This document shows positions 37,620-44,902 of a DNA stretch of 51,386 nucleotides, piece by piece (the stretch's first letter is position 1; each line of letters begins with the position of its first letter). A program made the translations under genes and the position numbers. The notes under the pieces were generated by a model, which did no database searches, was not told the DNA's origin, and saw nothing but the letters and a program-made list of their open reading frames with translations. This DNA is from Muribaculum sp. (GTDB lineage Bacteria; Bacteroidota; Bacteroidia; Bacteroidales; Muribaculaceae), in NCBI GenBank assembly GCA_023667055.1, contig JAMPAV010000001.1, forward strand, positions 405,912 to 457,297. Direction: 5' to 3'.

Positions 37620-38795
37620 TTACTCGTTATGCATAAGTTTGTTGGTGATTTTTTCAGCTGTCATCCTCGCCTCGGCATTTGTGGCTATCAGGGTGTCAAG
37701 GTCCGGCGTGTCGCTCCAGGGTGTCTCTTGCATGGTCTTCTCGGCAATCACTGGCATGTCGGTGAATCTGATTTTCCCCTCAAGGAAAGCCTGTACGGCT
37801 ATCTCGTTGGCTGCATTCAGAATGCACGGCATGGTGCCACCCTTGGCAATTGCCTCAAAGGCAAATGAAAGAAGAGGAAATTTATCCATGTCCGGACGCT
37901 CGAATGTGAGGCTTGCATAATCTTCAAGTCGCATCGGGCGGACATCCGTCTCATATCTGCGCGGGTAGGAGAGTGCGTATGCTATGGGGGTGTGCATGTC
38001 CGGCACTCCGAGTTGCGCCTTAACGCTGCCATCGCGGTATTCCACCATGGAGTGCACTATCGATTGGGGATGCACCACCACTTCGATATTCTCAGGCTGG
38101 CAGTCGAAGAGCCATCTTGCCTCTATCATCTCAAACCCCTTGTTCATCATCGATGCGGAGTCAATCGTCACCTTCGCTCCCATGTCCCAGTTCGGATGCT
38201 TGAGAGCATCGGCCGGTGTCACGCCGCTGAGTTCTTCTTTCGTATATTTCCTGAATGGCCCGCCACTTGCGGTCAGGATTATCTTGCGCATCTCCTTGCG
38301 TGATTCTCCCACAAGACATTGGAAAATGGCTGAGTGTTCGCTATCCACCGGCACTATATCCACTCCATTCTCCCTGCAAAGCGTTGTTATCAGTTGCCCT
38401 GCCACCACAAGGGTCTCTTTGTTGGAAAGTGCTATTGTTTTCTTTGCTTTTATTGCTGAAATGGTTGGTATCAGACCGCTGTAGCCCACCATAGCTGTCA
38501 CCACTGTGCCTATGCCGGGATGTGCCGCCGCGTCGGCAATGGCTTCTGCCCCGGAGGCAACTTCTATGCCGCTCCCTTTTAAAGCCTCACATAACTGTGG
38601 ATAATACCTCTCTTCCCCAATCACCACAAGGTCAGGCCTGAATTTGAGAGCTTGTTTTGCCAGCAATTCCCATTGCCTCCGGGCCGTCAGCACTCCGGCA
38701 CGGTATTTGTCGGGATATTTTGCTATTATGTCGAGTGTCTGGGTTCCTATGCTTCCTGTCGATCCTAACACTCCTATGCTTTTTATCGTGTCCAT
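37620..38795 (-). CDS. dxr: 1-deoxy-D-xylulose 5-phosphate reductoisomerase
   Basis: Converts DXP to methylerythritol 4-phosphate with NADPH, the committed step of the MEP pathway. The NADPH site is GVLGSTGSIGTQTLDI. Metal and substrate residues lie in PVDSEHSAIFQCL, ASGGPFRKYT and TIDSASMMNKGFEMIEARWLF (about residues 150-225). The length of 391 residues is typical. It lies between the LytM-like gene (49 bp upstream) and rseP (21 bp downstream), probably one operon. It works in the same pathway as IspG at the left end. Confidence 0.97.
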   Translation of the reverse strand: MDTIKSIGVLGSTGSIGTQTLDIIAKYPDKYRAGVLTARRQWELLAKQALKFRPDLVVIGEERYYPQLCEALKGSGIEVASGAEAIADAAAHPGIGTVVTAMVGYSGLIPTISAIKAKKTIALSNKETLVVAGQLITTLCRENGVDIVPVDSEHSAIFQCLVGESRKEMRKIILTASGGPFRKYTKEELSGVTPADALKHPNWDMGAKVTIDSASMMNKGFEMIEARWLFDCQPENIEVVVHPQSIVHSMVEYRDGSVKAQLGVPDMHTPIAYALSYPRRYETDVRPMRLEDYASLTFERPDMDKFPLLSFAFEAIAKGGTMPCILNAANEIAVQAFLEGKIRFTDMPVIAEKTMQETPWSDTPDLDTLIATNAEARMTAEKITNKLMHNE

Positions 38796-38844
38796 TTATT
38801 TCGATATGCTCTTTTTTATATTCTTAATACTCGGTGTTCAATAC

Positions 38845-39672
38845 TTAATGTCTGATACCTATATACTTTGCAGGCTGTATTGGCGAACCGTCATACCACA
38901 TTTCGAGAAAGAAAAACCCCGGACTCAGTGCCCCCCCCGATGCTCCGTGGGCTATCACTGCTCCTCCGTCAATGTGTGAGCCCGGTGCCACTGCCGGTGT
39001 CCCCAAATGTGAATAGCGTGTGGCAAACCCATTGTCGTGTTGCATCACTATGGATGCCCCCCCCTCCGGCGACATGTTTTGCACTGCAAGAACTCTGCCG
39101 TCGCTCAGCGCACACACCGGACTTCCCTTCGGGGTGATTATTCTCGCCTTGGGTGAGTTCTGTGATTGCTCAGATATCACGGCCCCGGTGGCTACGGGAT
39201 ATATGCGAAGCTGCTCGCCGGCAATCGGTGCCAGGACTGTGATGTTGTATTTCTCTCGCTCTTTTATCTCATTGATAAACTCTCGCTCTCTCGGTGATGC
39301 CGGAAGCAGCGAGTCCGGTGGCAATTCATTGGGGGTGGCCGTTTTCTGCATGCTGTCGGTCTGCACCCTGTCTGTATCCAATACTGTGAATATATTGTTG
39401 ATGTAGTGGCTGTTGATGCTATATGCATCTCTGATTGAGTCCAGACGTAGCAACCCTCTTTCTGCCGCCGAACGCTCATCTTGTTTCAGGTATCCGGGCA
39501 GAAGCGTCCGGAGTGGCGTGGCCATGATCAGAAGCGTTGACACGAGGATAAATATCAGAATGCCGACTATCCCAATGATCCAAAGCACGTAGGGACGCAC
39601 ACTGACCGAGACTACCTGTCTCAGTCGCGACTCGTCCTCTATCGATATGCGATACTTTTTTAGTGCTTTCAT
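38845..39672 (-). CDS. Membrane-anchored LytM/M23-fold protein, zinc ligands lost
   Basis: One membrane helix near residues 28-52 (YVLWIIGIVGILIFILVSTL) is followed by a periplasmic helical segment and a C-terminal M23-like domain (about 150-275). The fold markers are present: GSPVCALSDGRVLAVQN, GGASIVMQHDNGFATRYSHL, PGSHIDGGAVIAHG. Active M23 peptidases need an N-terminal HxxxD pair and HLHFE. Here the first pair is absent and HLHFE is replaced by FFFLEM; only the His of YSHL remains. It is therefore probably a non-catalytic regulator or peptidoglycan binder, like EnvC or NlpD. It starts the dxr/rseP operon. A -7 box ends only four bases before its ATG. Confidence 0.85.
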   Translation of the reverse strand: MKALKKYRISIEDESRLRQVVSVSVRPYVLWIIGIVGILIFILVSTLLIMATPLRTLLPGYLKQDERSAAERGLLRLDSIRDAYSINSHYINNIFTVLDTDRVQTDSMQKTATPNELPPDSLLPASPREREFINEIKEREKYNITVLAPIAGEQLRIYPVATGAVISEQSQNSPKARIITPKGSPVCALSDGRVLAVQNMSPEGGASIVMQHDNGFATRYSHLGTPAVAPGSHIDGGAVIAHGASGGALSPGFFFLEMWYDGSPIQPAKYIGIRH

Positions 39673-39676
39673 CTTG

Positions 39677-39708
39677 CAAATTTAGCAAAAATTCCTCAAT
39701 TTGTCAAA
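39677..39708 (-). promoter_or_regulatory. Promoter of the LytM-like/dxr/rseP operon, almost leaderless
   Basis: On the minus strand TTTG (39708-39705) is followed after 20 nt by TAAATTTG (39684-39677). The match to consensus is perfect. The start codon is at 39672-39670, so transcription would begin at or within a few bases of the ATG. Confidence 0.7.
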
Positions 39709-39730
39709 TTTTGAGCGCACTATGACTTAA

Positions 39731-39758
39731 AAAGAAAACCGCGTCTGTCAAGACGCGG
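39731..39758 (-). terminator. Terminator of tRNA-Thr
   Basis: Stem ccgcgtct (39739-39746) / agacgcgg (39751-39758) with loop gtca is followed in minus direction by a T-rich stretch to 39731. It lies 22 nt beyond the tRNA 3' end. Confidence 0.85.
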
Positions 39759-39780
39759 CTGATTGGCCTGTTTTTGATTG

Positions 39781-39856
39781 TGGAGCCACTAGTGGGACTC
39801 GAACCCACGACCTTCTCGTTACGAATGAGATACTCTACCAACTAAGCTATAGTGGC
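39781..39856 (-). tRNA. tRNA-Thr (anticodon CGU)
   Basis: A 76-nt cloverleaf with encoded CCA. The acceptor stem is GCCACTA/TAGTGGC with discriminator T. The D arm is GCTTAGTTGGTAGAGT. The anticodon loop is TTCGTAA with anticodon CGT (reads ACG, Thr). The T arm is GTGGG-TTCGAGT-CCCAC. The last pair of the anticodon stem is an A-C mismatch (31-39). It stands alone between the LytM-like gene and gdhA with its own terminator. Confidence 0.95.
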
Positions 39857-39925
39857 TGATGTTTGTGAATGCAAAATTAATAATTTTATTCGAATTGGAC
39901 AAAATTTATTTGAAAAAAGCATCAA

Positions 39926-39959
39926 AAAAAGCTTCAGACCTCACCGGCCGAAGCTTTTT
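39926..39959. terminator. Bidirectional terminator downstream of gdhA
   Basis: Stem aaaaagcttc (39926-39935) / gaagcttttt (39950-39959) with a 14-nt loop; both 3' arms end in T-runs. It lies beyond the 94-bp palindromic element that follows gdhA, so it ends the gdhA transcript before the tRNA. Confidence 0.8.
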
Positions 39960-39975
39960 CCCTAATTGTTTATTA

Positions 39976-40069
39976 TAATGTCACTAATTTAATCACCGAA
40001 ATCATCGGTTTTCCTCCTGTGTAAGGGGCTTCAAGCCCCTTAAGACAGCACTGATTTAGCGATATTATT
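39976..40069. repeat. 94-bp palindromic element, copy A (3' of gdhA)
   Basis: Nearly identical to copy B at 47369-47462 over all 94 bp, with about seven differences. It has terminal inverted repeats (taatgtcactaat... / ...gatttagcgatatta, imperfect here), an inner accg...cggt dyad and a perfect hairpin aaggggcttcaagcccctt. The imperfect direct repeats gtttatta (39968-39975) and gtttatca (40070-40077) flank it exactly. No coding capacity. It lies 24 bp after the gdhA stop codon. Confidence 0.85.
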
Positions 40070-40092
40070 GTTTATCACTTCTTATTCCTTAC

Positions 40093-41433
40093 TTAGATAA
40101 CCCCCTGTGCCATCATGGCATCTGCCACTTTCAGGAAGCCGGCGATGTTAGCGCCTTTCATGTAGTTGATATAGCCGTCGGGCTGCATGCCGTGTTCCAC
40201 ACATGCACTGTGGATGTCGCTCATCATGGTGTGAAGACGCTGGTCAACTTCCTCTGCACTCCACTGGAGGTGCTCTGCGTCCTGGCTCATTTCAAGACCC
40301 GATACGCCTACGCCACCAGCATTGACTGCCTTGCCGGGACAATATACTGTCTTGTTGGCAATGAATGCATCAATTGCTTCAGGGGTACAGCCCATGTTGG
40401 AAACTTCTGCGCAAAGTTGCACTCCGTTGGCGATAAGCATCTTGGCATCCTCTCCGTTGAGCTCGTTCTGGGTTGCGCATGGAAGCGCGATATCCACTTT
40501 CTGCTCCCATGGCTTCTTGCCTGCATAGAATGTTGAGCCGGGGAATTGCTCTGCGTATGGTGCCACCACATCGTTGCCTGTAGCACGAAGCTCCAGCATG
40601 TATTCGATTTTCTCATCGTTAAGGCCTTCCGGATCATAGATATAGCCGTCGGGACCTGACAGCGTAACTACTTTCGCCCCTAAAGATGTGGCTTTCTTTG
40701 CTGCGCCCCATGCCACGTTGCCAAATCCGGAGATTGCCACTGTCTTGCCGGCAAGTTCCTGATTCCATACTTTCTTCAGCACGTTCTGGACGAAATAGAT
40801 GGCTCCGTAGCCTGTTGCCTCCGGACGAAGACGGCTCCCTCCGAAGCTCAGTCCCTTCCCTGTGAATGTGCCGGTGTTCTCGCGTGCGAGCTTCTTGTAC
40901 ATGCCATACATATAGCCTACTTCCCGTCCGCCTACGCCTATGTCACCTGCCGGTACGTCCCGGTCCGGCCCAAGGTTTTGCCACAGTTCCATCACGAAGG
41001 CCTGGCAGAATCGCATGATCTCTGCATCGCTCTTGCCTCGGGGGGAGAAATCTGATCCGCCCTTGCCGCCTCCCATCGGGAGTGTGGTCAGCGCGTTTTT
41101 GAATGTCTGCTCAAATCCAAGGAACTTAAGGATGGAGAGGTTTACACTTGCATGGAATCGGATACCTCCCTTGTATGGGCCGATGGCGTTGTTAAACTGA
41201 ACGCGGTAGCCTATGTTGTTCTGTACTTCTCCCTTGTCGTCAACCCAAGTCACACGGAAGGTGAAGATGCGGTCTGGCTCTACCATACGCTCTATGATGC
41301 GCGCTTTCTCATATTCGGGATGCTGGTTATAGACCTCCTCTACTGATAGAAGCACTTCCTTCACTGCCTGAAGAAATTCATTCTCGCCGGGATGCTTGGC
41401 CTCAAGGTTGGCCATGATTTCATTAATATTCAT
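40093..41433 (-). CDS. gdhA: NADP-type glutamate dehydrogenase
   Basis: Interconverts 2-oxoglutarate plus ammonium and glutamate. The hexameric 50-kDa class is shown by its 446-residue length and by NAIGPYKGGIRFH, LPMGGGKGGSDFSPRGKSDA and GGREVGYMYGMYK (about residues 85-175). The coenzyme domain has AISGFGNVAWGAAKKATSLG. In gut Bacteroidales it is a main ammonium-assimilation enzyme. It is a single gene with a -7 box at 41566-41573, and the 94-bp element and a terminator lie downstream. Confidence 0.97.
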   Translation of the reverse strand: MNINEIMANLEAKHPGENEFLQAVKEVLLSVEEVYNQHPEYEKARIIERMVEPDRIFTFRVTWVDDKGEVQNNIGYRVQFNNAIGPYKGGIRFHASVNLSILKFLGFEQTFKNALTTLPMGGGKGGSDFSPRGKSDAEIMRFCQAFVMELWQNLGPDRDVPAGDIGVGGREVGYMYGMYKKLARENTGTFTGKGLSFGGSRLRPEATGYGAIYFVQNVLKKVWNQELAGKTVAISGFGNVAWGAAKKATSLGAKVVTLSGPDGYIYDPEGLNDEKIEYMLELRATGNDVVAPYAEQFPGSTFYAGKKPWEQKVDIALPCATQNELNGEDAKMLIANGVQLCAEVSNMGCTPEAIDAFIANKTVYCPGKAVNAGGVGVSGLEMSQDAEHLQWSAEEVDQRLHTMMSDIHSACVEHGMQPDGYINYMKGANIAGFLKVADAMMAQGVI

Positions 41434-41565
41434 ACTTCTTCGTTTTGATTTGAAAGCACCTTGGATTTATCCTCCTTATGCCTCCAAATGATTTTGGGGT
41501 ATTAGATAATTCGAATTTTATTAGGTCGAAAACGACTTGTGTCTGTTTTCTGTTGCAAATATATA

Positions 41566-41573
41566 TCATTTCC
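41566..41573 (-). promoter_or_regulatory. -7 box of gdhA
   Basis: On the minus strand TATATTTG matches TAnnTTTG, giving a leader of about 125 nt before ATG 41433. No clear -33 box was found. The rest of the 312-bp gap 41434-41745 holds only the hairpin at 41649-41686; I see no further gene in it. Confidence 0.55.
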
Positions 41574-41648
41574 CCCGTTCCTCCAAAGAAATTCATGAAT
41601 ATTTTTGGAATATTTCCACAAAACCACCCCTTTTATGTTGTAAAACAT

Positions 41649-41686
41649 ATAGCGGCCCTTGAATTGTTGATTTCAAGGGCCGCTAT
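41649..41686 (-). terminator. Terminator of the second ompA gene
   Basis: A perfect 15-bp stem, 41649-41663 with 41672-41686 (atagcggcccttgaa and its complement), has an 8-nt loop. The minus-strand T-run is short (atgtttta) and the plus-strand one longer, so it may act both ways. It lies 60 nt after the ompA stop. Confidence 0.75.
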
Positions 41687-41745
41687 GGTTATTTGTTTTT
41701 ATCAAGTGTTATCAAATTTTTTTAAACTTCATCAAGCTGTTCTCA

Positions 41746-43023
41746 TCATTTATTGACGAATATCACGATTCGGTTCCAGTCGTTGTTTGCAGGATAGGGT
41801 TGGGTTGCGCTGCCTTCTGCCTGAATTGAGATTCGGTTGGATGGAATGCCGTATTTCTTGGTCAGTGCATCTGCTACTGCCTGTGCACGTCTCTGCGACA
41901 ATGCTTGGTTGTATTCGGCTGTGCCGGTATCCTTGTCGGCGTAGCCGGCTACCGTGATGTCCACACTTGGATTGTCTTTCAGATACTGGGCCATGTTATA
42001 TACGTTCACTTCCTCTTCCGGTGCTATCACGCTGGAGTTAATTTTGAAGCGTACTGTCGCCATGAGCGGCTGATCCGGTCCTTCCACTATCACTTCCTGT
42101 GTGTTGGTGACTTGCTGCGGTGCCTCAAGTGCGGCTGCAAGTGCCTGGTTGGCCTCAAGAAGCTCTGCGCGTAGATTGTTGACCTGTCCGTTGAGGGCTG
42201 CTATCTGTGATGCGCTTACACATTCATTGTAGGTGTTCCATTTGCGTCCGCCGATATTGAAGTTGAAACCTCCGATTGCCGACACTTTCGCATCCACTGC
42301 CTGACCGTAGGCGCACCCGTTCCAGTTGTCGCCATAGAATGCGGCTCGTGCCTCTGCAAAGAAATCTACATAGTCGCATAGACGAAGACGGAATTGGATA
42401 CCTGCTGATACCGGTAGTGTCCATGATTTTGTCCATGGTTCATTCTTCCTGTTGAGAATATTGGTGGCTGCCGGCGCTCCTCCTTCTGCTCCCTTGATGT
42501 TCCACATGAAGTCGCCGCCAAGGCCTACAAATGGGATTACACTGAACGGGCGTTTCGGATTTACTCCTCCGAGGGAGTTGCACATATCCCACATAAATTC
42601 AAGGTTGAGGTTGACATGGTTCGCCTTTGTCCATCCGTCGCGTGTCCGTGCCGCTGTCGGGTTGTCCCAATGCAGTACTCCGCCCAATGCGTTGATGCGG
42701 AAGCCAATGTAGGGAGTAAACCATCTTCCGACTGCAAAATTGTATTCTGCCGTCATCATGTGTTTATCCACTACCTTGTCGCCATTGGCATGTCCGTAGC
42801 CTCTCTCCACGAAGGGTTGCGTAACTCCTGCGCCTATCTGGATAAACCAGTTGTCGCGCCAGCTTGAATAGTAGCGATTGGTATTGTCGCAATTGAATTC
42901 TGTGATCGTTGCTGCCTCTTCTGCGACTACAACGTCCTGTGCGTTGGCTGCTGCCGGAAGCAGGAATGCTCCTGCACAAAGAGCCGGGAATAGCGAATAA
43001 ATGCGTGTTTTCATAGTGGTCAT
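41746..43023 (-). CDS. OmpA-family outer-membrane protein (second copy)
   Basis: The signal peptide (MKTRIYSLFPALCAGAFLLP) leads to a beta-barrel region (about 45-275). A short coiled segment (AALNGQVNNLRAELLEANQA) connects to an OmpA-like peptidoglycan-binding domain (about 320-425). That domain retains the Asp of AGYADKDTG and the Arg of LSQRRAQAV. The start could be ATG 43023 or ATG 43014, three residues later. It is a paralogue of the protein at 4842-5987 with the same order of parts but a different linker. It stands alone with its own terminator. Confidence 0.93.
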   Translation of the reverse strand: MTTMKTRIYSLFPALCAGAFLLPAAANAQDVVVAEEAATITEFNCDNTNRYYSSWRDNWFIQIGAGVTQPFVERGYGHANGDKVVDKHMMTAEYNFAVGRWFTPYIGFRINALGGVLHWDNPTAARTRDGWTKANHVNLNLEFMWDMCNSLGGVNPKRPFSVIPFVGLGGDFMWNIKGAEGGAPAATNILNRKNEPWTKSWTLPVSAGIQFRLRLCDYVDFFAEARAAFYGDNWNGCAYGQAVDAKVSAIGGFNFNIGGRKWNTYNECVSASQIAALNGQVNNLRAELLEANQALAAALEAPQQVTNTQEVIVEGPDQPLMATVRFKINSSVIAPEEEVNVYNMAQYLKDNPSVDITVAGYADKDTGTAEYNQALSQRRAQAVADALTKKYGIPSNRISIQAEGSATQPYPANNDWNRIVIFVNK

Positions 43024-43140
43024 GTTTTTTAGATTAAGATTTGTCTTTAATGATTTTTAAAGATTGTTTTGACTATAAAACACATCATCTCCTTATTGGT
43101 TCAAAATTTGGTGAAGTTTATTAAAAATGTATTAAAAAGT

Positions 43141-43166
43141 ATGCCGGCGAATCCTTCCGCCGGCAT
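43141..43166 (-). terminator. Terminator of the GH31/C69 operon
   Basis: Stem atgccggcg (43141-43149) / cgccggcat (43158-43166) with an 8-nt loop is followed in minus direction by actttttaat. It lies about 90 nt beyond the C69 stop codon. The rest of the gap 43024-43257 shows nothing else that is clear. Confidence 0.8.
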
Positions 43167-43257
43167 CTTTAAGTAATTGTAAAAATAAGTTGGTAAAAAG
43201 GTTACTTCAGTCTGCTTTGAAAGCGTGTGAAGGCCAAGGACCAAATCCGATTCAAAC

Positions 43258-44892
43258 CTATTTCAGCAAAAAATGATCCCCCGTCTCCTTGACTATATTC
43301 TCATAGTATTTCTTGTCATAGCCCGGCCAGTTGGGCGATGCCGGAAGCCCGTAGTCGTTGCGCTTGAAACTTCCGTCCTCATTCTGCTTCTTCACATTGC
43401 CGTCCAAGAACTTCACAAGCAGAAATTCTGCAAGGTTGCGGTAGCTGTCTGTTGCCTCTTTGGCTATTGCTGCGGCTTGCTCGTTGACAACTGTGGCGAG
43501 TTCACCCTTAAACCCGGCTTCTGCCAATGGCGCAAGAAGTGCGTCGCTTTCTGAGCGCGATGCCCGGTATTTGTCTTCAAGACTATTCTGAACCTTGCGG
43601 ATATCCGGTATCATCAGGTCATAGCGGTTGTAGGCCTGGTTGGCCACCCAGTTGTTCATCCAGAAGTTGGAGTTCATGTCGAAGTTGTAGAGGTCGCCAA
43701 CGGTGAATTGCTCCGGAACCTCTGTAAGGCTGCAATAGAGTGGCATATACACGCACGTGTTGGTGTCGTCTGTGCCAAACCAGAAGAGTCCCCCTACAGG
43801 ATCGGGCAACCAGTCACGGCACTGGGCCACAAAACTCCACCCGGTCTGCTGTGTGGCTGTAGCCCTTTCCATGCAATACTTCTTGCCATCCACTTCATAT
43901 TCCATCGGCCTCCATCTGTATGGCACATGGTTCGGTCCCGCCCCTATGTCCTGTGTCATGTCAAGAGGTGTCCCCTCGAAATGGTCGCGCATGCTGAGCA
44001 TCATGTCCTCAAGCGACACTTTCTTTTCCGGCACCACGTATAGCGGCATCGGGTCGTCGCTTTTGCTCACCACCCAATCGTAATATTTGTCCATCGATGG
44101 TGCAAATCGTCGCATGTAGGCCCATGCGCGTCCGTCGCATCCTCTGCGCGTGCCGGCATCATGCACACAGTATGCATCGGCAAATGAGAAATCGCTGTCT
44201 TTCCCGCTGAAATAGCCTCGTTTGCGCGCAAACTCTATCATGTCTTTGGAATAAAGCACATTTTTCTTGTCTTTCAGATCCACTTGGCGGATTCTTGGCT
44301 CGTTGGCATGTGCACATATTGCATCATCGGGTATTCTCACCGCAATCCATACTGCTCCCTTCTCGGCTCCTTTCCCTATCATATCCATCACCCAAACCTC
44401 ATTCTTGTCGGCTATCGTGAAAGACTCTCCCTCGGATGCGTAACCATATTCTGCCACAATGCTCGTCATGACATCCACTGCCTCTGAGGCGCTCTTGGAG
44501 CGTTCAAGTGCTATCTGAATCAGTGATCCGTAATCTATTATGGCATTCCCTGTGGTATCCATAAGTTCCTCATGTCCTCCCCATGTGGTCTCTCCGATGG
44601 CTACCTGAAATTCATTCATGTTGCCTACCACATTGTAGGTCTCCCTTGGCTGGGGTATCTCTCCGAGAGGCTTGCCGGTGTCCCACTCCACCACCTTGCG
44701 CATCGCGCCCTCTTTGTGCACTGCTGCCGGAGTATGCGACAGGTCTCCATATAAGGTGTGTGAATCGGCGGCGTATGTGATTAAAACGCTGCCATCGGTT
44801 GTGGCTTTCTTTCCGGCTATGAAATTCGTGCAGCCCAGCGCCGACACTGCGCCTGCCCCCAATGCCGCTAAAATTGCTATTTCTCTTCTCAT
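43258..44892 (-). CDS. Secreted C69-family dipeptidase (PepD-like Ntn hydrolase)
   Basis: Hydrolyses dipeptides using an N-terminal Cys nucleophile. The signal peptide (MRREIAILAALGAGAVSALG) ends directly before Cys21 of CTNFIAGKKATTDGSVLITY, the C69/U34 signature. Further family markers are GETTWGGHEEL, IADKNEVWVMDMIGKG and DDTNTCVYMPLYCS. At 544 residues it is of usual length for the Bacteroidota type. It is 10 bp after the GH31 gene and surely co-transcribed. The pairing of a glycosidase with a dipeptidase suggests a scavenging operon for the periplasm; that is inference. Confidence 0.92.
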   Translation of the reverse strand: MRREIAILAALGAGAVSALGCTNFIAGKKATTDGSVLITYAADSHTLYGDLSHTPAAVHKEGAMRKVVEWDTGKPLGEIPQPRETYNVVGNMNEFQVAIGETTWGGHEELMDTTGNAIIDYGSLIQIALERSKSASEAVDVMTSIVAEYGYASEGESFTIADKNEVWVMDMIGKGAEKGAVWIAVRIPDDAICAHANEPRIRQVDLKDKKNVLYSKDMIEFARKRGYFSGKDSDFSFADAYCVHDAGTRRGCDGRAWAYMRRFAPSMDKYYDWVVSKSDDPMPLYVVPEKKVSLEDMMLSMRDHFEGTPLDMTQDIGAGPNHVPYRWRPMEYEVDGKKYCMERATATQQTGWSFVAQCRDWLPDPVGGLFWFGTDDTNTCVYMPLYCSLTEVPEQFTVGDLYNFDMNSNFWMNNWVANQAYNRYDLMIPDIRKVQNSLEDKYRASRSESDALLAPLAEAGFKGELATVVNEQAAAIAKEATDSYRNLAEFLLVKFLDGNVKKQNEDGSFKRNDYGLPASPNWPGYDKKYYENIVKETGDHFLLK

Positions 44893-44902
44893 CTTATCAT
44901 CG

